Assembly: GCA_934662565.1 (NCBI GenBank)
Contig: CAKUKI010000003.1
Location: 186,001-250,000, forward strand
DNA: 64,000 bases
Reading direction: 5' to 3'
From: an uncultured Elusimicrobiales bacterium
GTDB lineage: Bacteria; Elusimicrobiota; Elusimicrobia; Elusimicrobiales; Elusimicrobiaceae
The notes beneath the pieces were generated by a model, which was not told the origin of the DNA, did not search any database, and saw nothing but the letters and a program-made list of their open reading frames with translations. Below, one piece after another: positions 25,018-35,186 of this stretch (position 1 is the stretch's first letter; each line of letters starts with the position of its first letter). Made by a program: the position numbers and the translations under genes.

Positions 25018-25908
25018 TTAACCCCGCGGATGAAATTTTTTATGCTTTTCTTTCAGGTCGGCCACGTCCAAATGCGTATAAATTTGGGTGGTGGCCAAAT
25101 TGGCGTGGCCCAGCATTTCCTGCAAACTGCGTAAATCGGCCCCGCCTTGCAATAAATGGCTGGCAAAAGTATGGCGGAACAAGTGCGGGTGGAGCGGCTG
25201 GGAAATGCCCGCCTTGCGGCCCAAATCGGCCAAATCTTTCCATACGCTTTGGCGGCTGATTTTGCGGCCGTGGCGGTTCAAAAAAAGTTCCGAGCCGACT
25301 ATTTTATCCGCAAATGTGGCTTCGCGCACGTCCAAATAATATTTTAACCGTTGGCAGGCTTGCGGATGAATGGGCACAAAACGCTGTTTGCCCCCTTTGC
25401 CAAACGCCAATACCCAGCCTTCCTGCGTGTTGACGTTTTCTATGCGCAGGTTAATCAGTTCGCTTACGCGCAGACCCGCGGCATACAACAGTTCCACGAT
25501 GGTCAGCGTGCGGATTTCGTCAAACTTTTTGGCGGGATAGGATAGCAGGCGGTCCATTTCCTGTCGGGTAAGCTGTTGGGGAATTTTTTGCGCCAGTTTG
25601 GGGGATTTGAGAAAGCGGGTGGGGTCGTCCGTAATCATTTCTTCCACCAGTAAAAACTTATAAAAGCATTTTACTGCTTCCATTTTGCGAAAAACGCTGG
25701 TGGTAGTGAGCTGTTCCACCATGCGCAGTTGGTAGAGGTATTTGTCTAAAAATTCCGGCGCGATGTTTTGGGGCTCTACCTCGTTTGCCAAGCAGTATTC
25801 TAAAAAACTTTCCACGTCGGAGCGGTACGCCGACACCGTGTTGTGGGAAAGCTGGCGTTCAAAGGTTAAATGGTTGGCAAAATCCGTCAGCAGGTCCGCA
25901 TGGGTCAT
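25018..25908 (-). CDS. Site-specific tyrosine recombinase XerC/XerD
   Basis: 296 residues. The N-terminal SAM-like core-binding domain (LTDFANHLTFERQLSHNTVSAYRSDVESFLEYC) is followed by the catalytic domain. The active-site set is complete: Arg in AAGLRVSELINL, Lys in FGKGGKQRFVPI, HLFRHTFASHLL with His and Arg, and LGHANLATTQIYTHL with the nucleophile Tyr. It should resolve chromosome dimers at dif. The start is ATG 25908, preceded by GGAGG, overlapping the stop of the glycosyltransferase gene (ATGA). No dif-like site or mobile cargo is seen here, so it reads as the housekeeping enzyme. XerC and XerD cannot be separated by eye. Confidence 0.9.
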   Translation of the reverse strand: MTHADLLTDFANHLTFERQLSHNTVSAYRSDVESFLEYCLANEVEPQNIAPEFLDKYLYQLRMVEQLTTTSVFRKMEAVKCFYKFLLVEEMITDDPTRFLKSPKLAQKIPQQLTRQEMDRLLSYPAKKFDEIRTLTIVELLYAAGLRVSELINLRIENVNTQEGWVLAFGKGGKQRFVPIHPQACQRLKYYLDVREATFADKIVGSELFLNRHGRKISRQSVWKDLADLGRKAGISQPLHPHLFRHTFASHLLQGGADLRSLQEMLGHANLATTQIYTHLDVADLKEKHKKFHPRG

Positions 25909-27428
25909 GGGCGGGCCTCCGGCACTGGGTGCGCGGTAAACACGCATACATCACTGCCAAACAGGTACGGTTCGCGGTCTTCTTCCAAATTGTAATCAAA
26001 CGAAAACTGCATTAAATGGTACTGCGTGCAAAGCGGCATCAGTACCGGCGGTTTGGGCGTTTGCGCCGCCTGCGGGGCGTTTTCTTTAGAAAGCGCAATG
26101 AGGTTTATTTGAGGGTTTAGCGCGTAATAGTGGAGCATGACTTGCAGGGCTTTTTCCGGATAGCCGGTTTTGGCGGTATCCACATATACAGGTTGGTTGG
26201 GCCAGTTTTGGCTGATAAAGCTAAAAGCGTCTTTTAGGCCGGTGTATTCGGCGCGCAAGAGGGCGTACATATTCCAGTATAAATTTATCCACACGAGCAA
26301 AATAATCGGAAGCAGTACAATTAACAGGCGGTGCCGTTCGTACAAGTGGTACAAGCAACTGCCGGTTAATACCAAAATAGCCGGCATTAAAGCTACAAAG
26401 TAGCGGTCTATCCATAAATTGTATTTTAAGGAAACTACCGCCACCACCGCTACCAACAGGACAATTTGCGCTACGGGCAAAACAATACTTGCGTTTAGGA
26501 GCAAGCGTTTTTTTTGCGTGTGAACCAGTGATACGGCCGAAACAATCAGAAAAATTAATCCATAGCCTACCATGGACGGACTGCCAAATATAAATTGTAA
26601 AATATCCCAAGTAGAGCGCATAACAGGCACCGCATACCACCAAGAGCCTGAAGGGGCGGACATAAGCAAATAAGTATTAATGACCCATGGGAACCAAGCG
26701 GCAAATACCGCTGCCGTGCCCCAAAACGCGGTAGCGCGCCCTGTTTTATAATAGCAGGCGTATAAAAACACCACTAATGCGGTAATAAAAAACAGACCAG
26801 CACAAAAATAATGCAAATAGGAACCGAATAAGCCAATGATAAAAAAGGTGCTCCAGTATTTGGCGGACGGATTTTTTTGGTGAGCGAATAAATCAATCAT
26901 CCTCAAGGCCAGTAAAGTAAACACCATGCCGGCCCATACGGCAAAAGAATACGCGCGGATATTAAAGCCGAATGTCACTAAAATAAACGAGCCTGCCGTC
27001 AGCGCGGTAAGCATAAACCTTTTTAGTTTTGGCCAAGCGGCGGGGGCAAAAAAATAGGCCGTGGGAACGGCAGCCAAAGACGGTAATGTATTAAACAAAC
27101 GCAAATAAAACGGTTCCGTGGGGAAAATATGGTTCCAGCCGTAAAGCATCAGGTTGTATAACGGCAAGTTGACGTCTTTTAGCAGAATTTCGTGCCAAAT
27201 GTAGGAAAGTTTTAAGCCGGGCCATGCCGTAGCCAGCGAGTAGAGCTCATCGTACGATAAACTGTCAGTTAAATGGGCGCCATTGAGATAGGCACGGATA
27301 TAAACGGAAAAATGGTCGTACGGAAAAGCGGTCATTAAATGGGCCAACCGTTGCCAGAACATATACACTGCCAACACGGCGGAAATACTTACGCATACTG
27401 CGGTAAAAATGGAGGAAAATTTTTTCAT
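25905..27428 (-). CDS. Polytopic membrane glycosyltransferase-like protein (ArnT/PMT superfamily)
   Basis: 507 residues with about eleven hydrophobic segments. An early loop with acidic residues (MTAFPYDHFSVYIRAYL and TDSLSYDELYSL) and a following YIWHEILLKDVNLPLYNLMLYGWNHIF are typical of GT39/PMT-type GT-C enzymes, which transfer sugars from polyprenyl phosphates. The C-terminal 130 residues form a soluble domain containing QPVYVDTAKTGYPEKALQVMLHYY. The acceptor is unknown. It heads the operon with xerD and gpmA. Its promoter TATAAT lies eight bases before the ATG, so the mRNA is nearly or fully leaderless. Confidence 0.7.
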   Translation of the reverse strand: MKKFSSIFTAVCVSISAVLAVYMFWQRLAHLMTAFPYDHFSVYIRAYLNGAHLTDSLSYDELYSLATAWPGLKLSYIWHEILLKDVNLPLYNLMLYGWNHIFPTEPFYLRLFNTLPSLAAVPTAYFFAPAAWPKLKRFMLTALTAGSFILVTFGFNIRAYSFAVWAGMVFTLLALRMIDLFAHQKNPSAKYWSTFFIIGLFGSYLHYFCAGLFFITALVVFLYACYYKTGRATAFWGTAAVFAAWFPWVINTYLLMSAPSGSWWYAVPVMRSTWDILQFIFGSPSMVGYGLIFLIVSAVSLVHTQKKRLLLNASIVLPVAQIVLLVAVVAVVSLKYNLWIDRYFVALMPAILVLTGSCLYHLYERHRLLIVLLPIILLVWINLYWNMYALLRAEYTGLKDAFSFISQNWPNQPVYVDTAKTGYPEKALQVMLHYYALNPQINLIALSKENAPQAAQTPKPPVLMPLCTQYHLMQFSFDYNLEEDREPYLFGSDVCVFTAHPVPEARP

Positions 27429-27436
27429 ATATATTT

Positions 27437-27442
27437 ATTATA
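27437..27442 (-). promoter_or_regulatory. -10 box of the glycosyltransferase-xerD-gpmA operon
   Basis: TATAAT on the minus strand, eight bases before the ATG at 27428. Confidence 0.5.
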
Positions 27443-27557
27443 GGAAATTCCACCCTTAGGCCGCGGGATAAATGGGTGGTAGGGGAAAAATGCGCGTGCG
27501 TGCAGTTGGCGGGTGCGCGGTGGCGTGTGGAATAACTGGGCGTGTAGGGAAAAAATG

Positions 27558-27587
27558 AAAAAGCCCCGCGGGGTGCGGGGCCTTTTT
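27558..27587 (-). terminator. recA terminator
   Basis: GCCCCGC and GCGGGGC (27563-27569, 27575-27581). On the minus strand the stem is followed by TTTTTC. Confidence 0.88.
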
Positions 27588-27603
27588 ATTACGGTCATGC
27601 AAT

Positions 27604-28686
27604 TTATTTTTTAGCCGTTTTTTTAGCGGGAGCCGGTTTGGCGGTTTCCTGTGCTTTTTGGGCGGCTTCTTCTTCGGAAAGTTGTTTGCCGTCGTAGTGG
27701 ATGCCCAAATACTTTACAAATAATTTGTCTTGTATTTCGTTGGCGAGGTCCGGGTTGTCCACCAGGTATTGGCGGGCATTATCTAACCCTTGCCCCAGTT
27801 TTTCATCCCCGTACAGGAACCAACTGCCGCTCTTTTCAATATAACCCGCTTCCACGCCTTTATCAATAATGCAGGCTTCGCGGGAAATACCTTGGCCCAA
27901 AATCATCATAAATTCGGCCTGGCGGTACGGCGGCGCCACTTTGTTTTTGGTCACTTTGGCGCGTACGCGGGTGCCGATAATTTCGTCCCCTTTTTTGATG
28001 TTTTCAATGCGGCGCACATCTATACGCACGGACGAATAAAATTTAAGCGCCAGCCCGCCGGGGGTGGTTTCCGGGTTGCCAAACATCACGCCGATTTTCT
28101 GGCGGATTTGGTTAATAAAAATAATGCTGGTTTTGGTTTTGCTCAAAATGCTGGTCAGTTTGCGCAAAGCCTGGCTCATCAGGCGGGCCTGTAAACCGAC
28201 GTGCGCGTCCCCCATTTCGCCTTCAATTTCCGCTTTGGGAACTAGGGCGGCTACAGAGTCTATAATAATTAAATCAATCGCGCCGGAGCGGACGAGCTTT
28301 TCAGCAATTTCCAAGGCTTGTTCGCCGGAGTCCGGCTGGGAAACAAGCAGTTCGTCCACATTTACGCCCAAGGCGGACGCATACACGGGGTCTAATGCGT
28401 GTTCCGCATCAATAAAAGCCACCGTGCCGCCCATTTTTTGCGTTTGGGCCGCAACGTGCAGGGAAAGGGTTGTTTTACCGCCTGCTTCCGGCCCGTAAAT
28501 TTCAATTACGCGCCCGCGCGGCAGGCCGCCCACCCCAAGGGCCAAGTCCAAAGACAATGCCCCCGTGGGGATAGCTTCTACTTTTTTAATATTGCTGTCG
28601 CCCAGTTTGCAGATGGCTTCTTTGCCAAACGCTTTTTCAATCTGGCCGAGGGCCAAATCCAAGGCTTTTTGTTTGTTTGCGTCCAT
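27604..28686 (-). CDS. recA: RecA recombinase
   Basis: 360 residues, full length. It forms filaments on single-stranded DNA for homologous recombination and triggers SOS-type responses. Visible features are Walker [11 protein letters not shown] near residue 66 (usual form GPESSGKTT), the KxxAE-type segment [12 protein letters not shown], Walker [23 protein letters not shown], the L2 loop [21 protein letters not shown], and an acidic/basic C-terminal tail ending in an Ala-Lys run. It follows clpC by 13 bases with GGAGGAT before the ATG and has no promoter of its own that I can see, so it is probably expressed with clpC. Confidence 0.97.
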   Translation of the reverse strand: MDANKQKALDLALGQIEKAFGKEAICKLGDSNIKKVEAIPTGALSLDLALGVGGLPRGRVIEIYGPEAGGKTTLSLHVAAQTQKMGGTVAFIDAEHALDPVYASALGVNVDELLVSQPDSGEQALEIAEKLVRSGAIDLIIIDSVAALVPKAEIEGEMGDAHVGLQARLMSQALRKLTSILSKTKTSIIFINQIRQKIGVMFGNPETTPGGLALKFYSSVRIDVRRIENIKKGDEIIGTRVRAKVTKNKVAPPYRQAEFMMILGQGISREACIIDKGVEAGYIEKSGSWFLYGDEKLGQGLDNARQYLVDNPDLANEIQDKLFVKYLGIHYDGKQLSEEEAAQKAQETAKPAPAKKTAKK

Positions 28687-28699
28687 TGGTATCCTCCAG

Positions 28700-31216
28700 T
28701 TAAATTACCACCGCGTTTTTGGGTTTAGAAGCGGCGTTGCTAAAAGTTAATTTTTGGGTGGTTTTATCCAAATCTACCCGAATAACCGTTCCCGCAGTAT
28801 AGCGGCTGATTAAAATATTTTCCGCCAGCGGGTCTTCCAGCTCCCGCTGTAAGGTGCGCAGTAAAGGCCGCGCGCCGTATTTGGCATCAAAGCCGCGCTC
28901 AATTAAATAGTTTTTGGCGCTGTCTGTTAGTTCCAGTTCCAATTCTTTATTGGCCAGTTTATCGTCCACATCTTCTAAGGCAAGGTCCAAAATTTGGGCG
29001 ATATTTTCTTTGGTGAGCGCATGGAAAACCACAATTTCGTCAATACGGTTGATAAATTCCGGATTGAAGGTCTTTTTTACTTCGTCCATGACCCCTTGGC
29101 GCATATCTTGGTATTGTTGTTCTTCGGTGGTTTTGGCGGCAAAACCCAAATTACTGCCTTTGTTGGTAATTTCCCGCGCACCCACGTTGGAAGTCATAAT
29201 CACCACGCAGTTTTTGAAACTCACCTTGTGGCCCAGCGTATCGGAAAGGTAGCCTTCGTCCAACACTTGCAGCAGAATGTTGTAAATGTCCGGATGGGCT
29301 TTTTCCAACTCGTCCAACACCACCACGCTGTACGGGCGGCGGCGGACGGCTTCGGTTAATTGGCCGCCTTCTTCGTAGCCCACATAGCCGGGCGGCGCCC
29401 CGATTAAACGGGAAACGGCAAATTTTTCCATATATTCGGACATATCCAACCGAATCATGGCGTCTTCGTCCCCAAACAGAAAGCTGGCTAAACTTTTGGC
29501 CAGTTCCGTTTTACCTACACCGGTGGGGCCTAAAAATAAAAATCCGCCGATGGGTCTGTTCGGGTTGCCTAGGCCGGTGCGGTTGCGGCGGATTGCCTGC
29601 GAAACTGCGCGCACGGCTTCTTCCTGCCCGATAATACGCTCGTGGAGGTGTTCCTCCATGTGCAAAATTTTATCTGTTTCGCTCTGGGTAAGCCGCGTGA
29701 CGGGAATGCCCGTCCATTTGCTGGCCACCAAGGCAATATCTTCTTTGGTCACTTCGGGCTGTTTTTGTTCCCGTTCTTCTTGCCATTTCTTTTTCAGGTG
29801 GTCAATATAATTTTTTAGGCGGTCTTCGGTATCTTTGGCCGCGGCGGCTTTTTCAAATTCTTTATTGGTCAGTGCTTGGTCTTTTTCCTCTACCGCTTGG
29901 TTGTACTCTTTTTGTTTTTCTTTAATTTCGGGCGGCAAGACGGCATTTTTTAAGCGGGCCCGCGCACCGGCTTCGTCAAACAGGTCAATGGCTTTATCCG
30001 GCATGGCACGGTCCGTAATATAGCGGTCCGCAATGGCGGCGGCGGCGCGCAGGGCGTCGTCGGCATATTTTACTTTATGGTGTTGCTCGTATTTCGCGCG
30101 AATGCCTTTTAAGATAGTAATGGTCTGTTCCACATCCGGCGGGTCTACCGTAATGGGTTGGAAACGGCGCTCCAAGGCGGTGTCCGTTTCAATGTATTTG
30201 CGGTATTCGTCAAAGGTGGTGGCGCCGATACATTGTACTTCCCCGCGGGCCAACGCCGGTTTTAACATATTGGAAGCGTCAATAGAGCCTTCCGCCGCAC
30301 CCGCGCCTATAATGGTGTGCAGTTCGTCAATAAAAATAATGGCATCTTTGGCGGCGGCAATTTCATCAATAATGTTTTTGAGGCGTTGTTCAAATTCGCC
30401 CCGATATTTGGTGCCGGCTACCACGGAGGCCAAATCCAGCGCCAGTAAACGCTTGCCGTTTAATACGTCGGATATTTCCCCGCGGGCAATTTTTTGGGCC
30501 AGCCCTTCCACAATAGCGGTTTTGCCTACCCCCGGTTCGCCTAGCAGTACCGGATTATTCTTAGTGCGACGGGCTAAAATTTGTACCAAGCGTTCAATTT
30601 CTTCTTCGCGGCCGATAACCGGGTCCAGCGCGTTGTTTTTGGCAAGCGCGGTTAAATCTCGCGTGTATTCGTCCAGCGTGGGGGTTTTGCTTTTCTTTTT
30701 AGGTTGAGCGGTGCGGTCTTTTGCGCGGGGGGTGTCTTCTTCGTCGGCAGCAAAGTTTTCCGTCAAATCTTCGGGCTCTGCGTCCCCAATGTAGTTTAAG
30801 ATGCTATCACGCATATTGGACAAATTAAGGCCCAAATTTTCCAAAATTTTGCAGGCCATACCTTCTTCTTCCCGTATGAGCCCCAGTAAAATATGCTCCG
30901 TACCAATGTGCTGCGTGCCTAACAGTTGGGATTCTTCTACAGAAAATTCCAGCACTTTTTTAGCGCGGGGCGTAAACGGAATTTCCCCCAGTAGCATAAT
31001 GGTATCGCCAATTCCTACCATTTTTTCAATTTCCAGCCGTACTTTGCGGAAAGTGACCCCCAACCCCGTTAAAATTTTGTTGGAAACGGTGCCGTCTATG
31101 GCGGCAAGTCCCAATAAAATATGTTCTGTGCCTACATAATCGTGGTTGAGGCGTTTGGCTTCTTCCTGCGCGATAAGAATAATTTTTTGCGCGTTTTCGG
31201 TAAATCTTTTTGGCAT
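28700..31216 (-). CDS. clpC: ATP-dependent Clp protease ATPase subunit ClpC
   Basis: 838 residues. The N-terminal double repeat ([33 protein letters not shown], then [23 protein letters not shown]) binds substrates or adaptors. Two AAA+ modules follow with Walker A motifs [10 protein letters not shown] near residue 220 and [10 protein letters not shown] near 560, and Walker B segments [10 protein letters not shown] and [10 protein letters not shown]. Between them lies a UVR-like coiled segment ([25 protein letters not shown]), the mark of ClpC over ClpA or ClpB. It should unfold proteins for ClpP. A TATAAT box near 31248 and AGGGG before the ATG give a normal leader. It leads a unit with recA. 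Confidence 0.95.
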   Translation of the reverse strand: MPKRFTENAQKIILIAQEEAKRLNHDYVGTEHILLGLAAIDGTVSNKILTGLGVTFRKVRLEIEKMVGIGDTIMLLGEIPFTPRAKKVLEFSVEESQLLGTQHIGTEHILLGLIREEEGMACKILENLGLNLSNMRDSILNYIGDAEPEDLTENFAADEEDTPRAKDRTAQPKKKSKTPTLDEYTRDLTALAKNNALDPVIGREEEIERLVQILARRTKNNPVLLGEPGVGKTAIVEGLAQKIARGEISDVLNGKRLLALDLASVVAGTKYRGEFEQRLKNIIDEIAAAKDAIIFIDELHTIIGAGAAEGSIDASNMLKPALARGEVQCIGATTFDEYRKYIETDTALERRFQPITVDPPDVEQTITILKGIRAKYEQHHKVKYADDALRAAAAIADRYITDRAMPDKAIDLFDEAGARARLKNAVLPPEIKEKQKEYNQAVEEKDQALTNKEFEKAAAAKDTEDRLKNYIDHLKKKWQEEREQKQPEVTKEDIALVASKWTGIPVTRLTQSETDKILHMEEHLHERIIGQEEAVRAVSQAIRRNRTGLGNPNRPIGGFLFLGPTGVGKTELAKSLASFLFGDEDAMIRLDMSEYMEKFAVSRLIGAPPGYVGYEEGGQLTEAVRRRPYSVVVLDELEKAHPDIYNILLQVLDEGYLSDTLGHKVSFKNCVVIMTSNVGAREITNKGSNLGFAAKTTEEQQYQDMRQGVMDEVKKTFNPEFINRIDEIVVFHALTKENIAQILDLALEDVDDKLANKELELELTDSAKNYLIERGFDAKYGARPLLRTLQRELEDPLAENILISRYTAGTVIRVDLDKTTQKLTFSNAASKPKNAVVI

Positions 31217-31305
31217 TTTATACCCCTGTTAAAAAACTCTTACTATCATTATATAAAAATAAAACGCGGGTAAAGCACCGGCCGTGCGGGGGGTGGTGTT
31301 TTTGG

Positions 31306-31311
31306 TATAAT
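31306..31311 (+). promoter_or_regulatory. -10 box of the kdsC-tmk-holB-metG operon
   Basis: TATAAT ends 10 bases before the kdsC ATG at 31322. No ribosome site is seen, so the leader would be at most a few bases. Confidence 0.5.
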
Positions 31312-31321
31312 ACCTATATAT

Positions 31322-31924
31322 ATGAACCAAGAATTGTGTGCCCGTGCCGCCCGCATAAAAGCCATCTTAACGGATGTGGACGGAATTTTAACGGACGGAA
31401 AACTTAATTTTTTTACCCTGCCGGACGGTCGGGTGGATGAGTTCAAAAGCTTTAACGCTTTGGACGGGCTGGGCGCGCGTATGTGCCGCAGCTGCGGGCT
31501 AACGCTGGGTATTATTACCGGCCGGCGGCACCCCAGTACTATTTATCGGGCAAAGGCCTTGGGCTTTGCCTATATTTACCAAGGTTTTTTAACCAAAACA
31601 GGCCCGCTGGAAGATATTTTGAAACGGGAAAATTTAACGGCGGAAGAAGTGGCTTTTATTGGAGATGACCTGACCGATTTGCCCTTACTCAAGCGGGTGG
31701 GGCTGGCCGTCACGGTCCCCAATGCGGTGGACGCAGTTAAAAAAGCCGCCCATTATATTACCACGCGCGCAGGCGGAAGTGGCGCATACCGCGAAATGAC
31801 CGATTTAATTTTAACCGCCCAAGGTAAAATGGAGCCTTTGCTGGAACAGATTAATGCGTCCGGCTGGGCCCAAGTTCCCACGGCAGAGTTGCAAATTATT
31901 ACTTCCGCCGAAGGCATTAATTAG
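31322..31924 (+). CDS. kdsC: KDO-8-phosphate phosphatase
   Basis: 200 residues of the HAD superfamily without a cap, as in KdsC, which removes the phosphate from KDO-8-P in lipopolysaccharide core synthesis. The motifs are ILTDVDGILTDGKL (nucleophile and acid Asp) near residue 17, the Thr in GIITGR near 60, the Lys in the LTKTGPLEDIL region, and FIGDDLTDLPLL near 115. The C-terminal tail is longer than usual. It starts an operon with tmk (nine-base gap), holB and metG. It supports an LPS-bearing outer membrane. Confidence 0.9.
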   Translation: MNQELCARAARIKAILTDVDGILTDGKLNFFTLPDGRVDEFKSFNALDGLGARMCRSCGLTLGIITGRRHPSTIYRAKALGFAYIYQGFLTKTGPLEDILKRENLTAEEVAFIGDDLTDLPLLKRVGLAVTVPNAVDAVKKAAHYITTRAGGSGAYREMTDLILTAQGKMEPLLEQINASGWAQVPTAELQIITSAEGIN

Positions 31925-31932
31925 GATTAGCC

Positions 31933-32565
31933 ATGAAAGGAAAATTTATCGTTTTAGAAGGGCCGGACCGTTGTGGTAAATCCACACAGGCCAAGCTATT
32001 ATATAATTATTTAATTTCCCGCGGATATGATGCCGTGCTTACGCGCGAGCCCGGGGGAACCCCTACGGCGGAGCGCATCCGCCAAATTGTGCTGGAACCG
32101 GGGGTGGATGTGCGCCCGATGGCGGAGTTGTTTTTGTATGAAGCTTCCCGCGCCCAACACACGCAGGAAAAAATCTTGCCCGCGCTGGAGGCGGGAAAGG
32201 TGGTTATTTGCGAGCGCTACACCATGTCCACCTGTGCTTATCAGGGGTATGGGCGCGGCATAGATTTAACCACCATTGAAACCCTAAACAAAATTGCCAC
32301 GTTAGGGCTCCAGCCGGATTTAACGCTTGTGTTTTTAATGTCCGATAAATACTTTACCGAACGCGGCGAATATTTATTTTCGGACCGGTTGGAACAGGAA
32401 GACCAGTCTTTCCGCCAAAAAATGCGTTTAGGGTATAAAGAAATGGTGGCCCGCACCTCCGGCGCGTATTTGCTGGATGCAGACCGCAACATAGAGGAAA
32501 TCCAAAAACAAGTGGAAGATTTGTTGGAAAAACACGGGATTGTGGAGGCAAATGCCGTTTGCTGA
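31933..32565 (+). CDS. tmk: Thymidylate kinase
   Basis: 210 residues. It phosphorylates dTMP to dTDP for DNA synthesis. The P-loop FIVLEGPDRCGKSTQ lies near residue 5 (Asp-Arg in place of the common Gly-x-Asp-Gly variants), followed by the DRx-type TREPGGTPTAERIRQI and ERYTMSTCAYQGYGRGID near 90. The LID-like segment is EYLFSDRLEQEDQSFRQKMR. It overlaps holB by 14 bases, which ties it to replication genes as in many bacteria. AGGA lies upstream of the ATG. Confidence 0.94.
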   Translation: MKGKFIVLEGPDRCGKSTQAKLLYNYLISRGYDAVLTREPGGTPTAERIRQIVLEPGVDVRPMAELFLYEASRAQHTQEKILPALEAGKVVICERYTMSTCAYQGYGRGIDLTTIETLNKIATLGLQPDLTLVFLMSDKYFTERGEYLFSDRLEQEDQSFRQKMRLGYKEMVARTSGAYLLDADRNIEEIQKQVEDLLEKHGIVEANAVC

Positions 32566-33553
32566 GGTGTTAGGCCAAAATAAGGCCATTACTTACTTAA
32601 AAGGCTTGGCTAAAAGCGGCCATGTGCCGGGGGCTATGCTGTTTTTTGGCGACGAAGGCATCGGCAAAGTCAAAGCCGCGCTGGAGTTTGCCAAGGCGCT
32701 CAACTGTTTGGACCCACAGGCACGGGCCCAAGGGGATTGCTGCGGCGTTTGCCAAAGCTGCCGCGCCATTGACCAAGGTACGCATCCGGATGTGACATTA
32801 GCCGATTTTTTATATCAGGCCCGCTTGGAAGTAAAAAAAGATTTTTCCAGTAAAGGGTATGAAGACGAACTGGAAAAAGAATTAGCCAAACAACAACATA
32901 TTAATGTGGATACCATCCGTGACGTGACGGCCAAATCCCAGCAGAAAGCTTCCGCCGGCGGGTGGAAAGTGCTTATTTTGGATGCCGCCCAAACCATGCA
33001 GGCCGCGGCGGCAAACGCGCTGTTAAAATTTATAGAAGAACCCCCTTATAAAACGTTATGGATTTTGATTACCTCCAAACGCTCCGTTATGCTTAAAACG
33101 ATTTTATCGCGCTGCCAGCCGCTTGCTTTCAGCCCGCTGGATACGGCGGACGTAAAAGAAATTTTAACGCAAACCGGTTTTGAGGGGGATAATTTGGATT
33201 TAGCCGCCCAATATTCGGGCGGGTCGGTTTCGCGCGCTAAACGCGCGGCAGAGGCACTGGCTTTAATGGCCGGTGTAGCGCAAGGCCCTGCGTGGCCGTG
33301 CGGTGTGGCGGCGGGGCTTTCCCGCACGTTGGCCGTGGGTCGGATGCAAGCGCAGAGCGTGCTGGACGTAATTATTACCGCCTTGCATAACCAGTGGACC
33401 CGCGAAACGGACCCCCAAAAGGCTTTTTTAATGCGTAAAGATTTGAAGAAGTTTGAAGATTACAAACGGGCCATTACGCGCAACGTATCCCCCGCGTTGG
33501 TGTTGGAAACGGCGCTGATGAATTTGGACGGCCTGAATGTTCAGATTTTTTAA
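32552..33553 (+). CDS. holB: DNA polymerase III subunit delta'
   Basis: 333 residues of the clamp-loader AAA+ family. The N-terminus (FAEVLGQNKAITYLKGLAKSGHVPGAMLFFGDEGIGKVKAAL) holds a Walker A-like loop in which the usual Lys-Ser/Thr is Lys-Val, consistent with a delta' that does not hydrolyse ATP. A zinc module follows (GDCCGVCQSCRAIDQGTHPDV). The arginine-finger region is LLKFIEEPPYKTLWILITSKRSVMLKTILSRCQPLAF. Start ATG 32552 is chosen because GGAGG lies five bases upstream inside tmk. An earlier in-frame TTG at 32540 lies before that site. Confidence 0.9.
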   Translation: MPFAEVLGQNKAITYLKGLAKSGHVPGAMLFFGDEGIGKVKAALEFAKALNCLDPQARAQGDCCGVCQSCRAIDQGTHPDVTLADFLYQARLEVKKDFSSKGYEDELEKELAKQQHINVDTIRDVTAKSQQKASAGGWKVLILDAAQTMQAAAANALLKFIEEPPYKTLWILITSKRSVMLKTILSRCQPLAFSPLDTADVKEILTQTGFEGDNLDLAAQYSGGSVSRAKRAAEALALMAGVAQGPAWPCGVAAGLSRTLAVGRMQAQSVLDVIITALHNQWTRETDPQKAFLMRKDLKKFEDYKRAITRNVSPALVLETALMNLDGLNVQIF

Positions 33554-33571
33554 TATACCGGAGAAGAAACA

Positions 33572-35077
33572 ATGACTAAAAAATTCTATGCAACCACGCC
33601 TATTTATTATGTGAACTCTGTGCCGCATATCGGGCATGCGTACACCACAGTAGCGTTGGACGTACTGGCCCGCTACAAACGCTTAAAAGGCGTTGACGTG
33701 CGCTTTTTAACGGGTACGGACGAACACGGCGCCAATATTGAAAAATCCGCCGCCGCCAAAGGGGTTTCACCCAAAGCATGGACGGACGAAGTTTCCGCCA
33801 AATACAAAGAGATGTGGAAAACGCTGAACATTTCTTATGACGATTTTATCCGCACGACGGATGAAAAACATGTGCAAGTGGTGCAGGCTATTTTTGAAAA
33901 ACTGCTTAAAAGCGGGGATATTTACTTGGGCTCTTACGCCGGCAAATACTGCTTGTCTTGCGAGCAGTATTATAACGAAAGCGAAATTTTGGAAGGCGGC
34001 CTTTGCCCCGTGCATAAACGCCCGCTGACTGAAGTACACGAAGAAACGTATTTCTTCAAATTATCGCGCTACCAAGACGCCTTGCTTAAATTTTATGAAG
34101 AAAACCCCACCTTTTTAAGCCCCAAATTCCGCGCGAACGAAATTATCAACTTTGTAAAAGGGGGATTACAGGATTTGTCGGTCAGCCGCACCAAAGTAGC
34201 ATGGGGCATTCAAGTACCCAGCAACCCCAAACATACCATTTACGTTTGGTTTGACGCGCTGATTAACTACATTACGGCCGCCGGATACGGCACCTTAATT
34301 TGCCAAGACAAAACCCTGCACGAGGCCCAGTTAAAACAAATCCGCGCGGAGAAGTTTGAAGATTTATGGCCGGCGGATTTGCACATGGTGGGGAAAGAAA
34401 TTTTCCGTTTCCACGCGGTTATTTGGCCGGCGGTGCTGATGGCGTTGGGATTACCTCTGCCCAAAAAAGTGTTTGCGCACGGTTGGTGGACGGTGGAAGG
34501 GGAAAAAATGTCCAAAACTTTGGGCAACATTGTAAACCCGGCCGAAGTGGCCGCCAAATACGGCACGGACCCCTTGCGCTTGTTCTTATTTAGAGAAGTG
34601 CCCTTTGGCCAAGACGGAGATTTTTCCATGGCCAGTTTCAAAAACCGCTATAATTCCGATTTAGCCAACAACATCGGCAACTTGCTTTCCCGCACGCTGA
34701 ATATGGCGGCTAAAAACATCGGCGAATTGCCGGAAAAAATTGAGGGCGATTATCCGCTCCTTCAAAAAGCGGCGCAAGTGGAAGCTACCATTGATAAAGC
34801 CTATGAAGAATTGGCTTTTGATAAAGTGCTGGAAGCTATTTTCGGCTACGGCGGCGACCTGAACAAACTGGTGGACGAAAAGAAACCGTGGATGTTGGCC
34901 AAGACGGATTTGCCCGCCGCCCAAGCGGTACTGCTGGAACTGGTGGCTTGTTTGCGCCATGTGGCGGTATGGTTGGAGCCGTTTATGCCCACGATTGCCA
35001 AAGAAATGCAAAAGCGCTTACTGCCGGGGAAAATTGAAAAATACGCGCCGTTGTTCCCCCGGTTGGAAGATAAATAA
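33572..35077 (+). CDS. metG: Methionyl-tRNA synthetase
   Basis: 501 residues, the short form without the C-terminal tRNA-binding (Trbp111-like) domain. HIGH-type motif YYVNSVPHIGHAYTTVALD near residue 10 and KMSKS-type motif GEKMSKTLGNIVNP near 310 are present. One zinc knuckle (CLSCEQYYNESEI, then CPVH) fits this class. The anticodon domain includes NRYNSDLANNIGNLLSRTLNMA. It loads tRNA-Met for initiation and elongation. GGAGAAG precedes the ATG. It is the last gene of the kdsC operon and ends at a terminator. Confidence 0.96.
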   Translation: MTKKFYATTPIYYVNSVPHIGHAYTTVALDVLARYKRLKGVDVRFLTGTDEHGANIEKSAAAKGVSPKAWTDEVSAKYKEMWKTLNISYDDFIRTTDEKHVQVVQAIFEKLLKSGDIYLGSYAGKYCLSCEQYYNESEILEGGLCPVHKRPLTEVHEETYFFKLSRYQDALLKFYEENPTFLSPKFRANEIINFVKGGLQDLSVSRTKVAWGIQVPSNPKHTIYVWFDALINYITAAGYGTLICQDKTLHEAQLKQIRAEKFEDLWPADLHMVGKEIFRFHAVIWPAVLMALGLPLPKKVFAHGWWTVEGEKMSKTLGNIVNPAEVAAKYGTDPLRLFLFREVPFGQDGDFSMASFKNRYNSDLANNIGNLLSRTLNMAAKNIGELPEKIEGDYPLLQKAAQVEATIDKAYEELAFDKVLEAIFGYGGDLNKLVDEKKPWMLAKTDLPAAQAVLLELVACLRHVAVWLEPFMPTIAKEMQKRLLPGKIEKYAPLFPRLEDK

Positions 35078-35103
35078 AACGGTTTTTCTATCCGTTGATT
35101 TTA

Positions 35104-35135
35104 AGGAGCCCTTTTCAAAAGAGGGCTCTTTTTTA
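35104..35135 (+). terminator. Terminator of the kdsC-metG operon
   Basis: GAGCCCTTTT and a matching AGAGGGCTC form a stem around 35106-35127, followed by seven T. Confidence 0.85.
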
Positions 35136-35174
35136 TTACGGCCCGTCCGGCTGGACAGTGCGCCTAAAAAAATT

Positions 35175-35180
35175 TATACT
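35175..35180 (+). promoter_or_regulatory. -10 box of the leaderless ankyrin gene
   Basis: TATACT, six bases before the ATG at 35187. Confidence 0.5.
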
Positions 35181-35186
35181 AAACGT

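Noticed and set aside
25018..25908. xerD as the integrase of a mobile island
   Set aside because: The full catalytic set, operon position among housekeeping genes, and absence of attachment-site repeats or cargo indicate the chromosomal dimer-resolution enzyme.
34959..35186. N-terminal extension of the ankyrin protein into metG
   Set aside because: The extension overlaps metG and the terminator, and the signal peptide starts at 35187, six bases after a -10 box.
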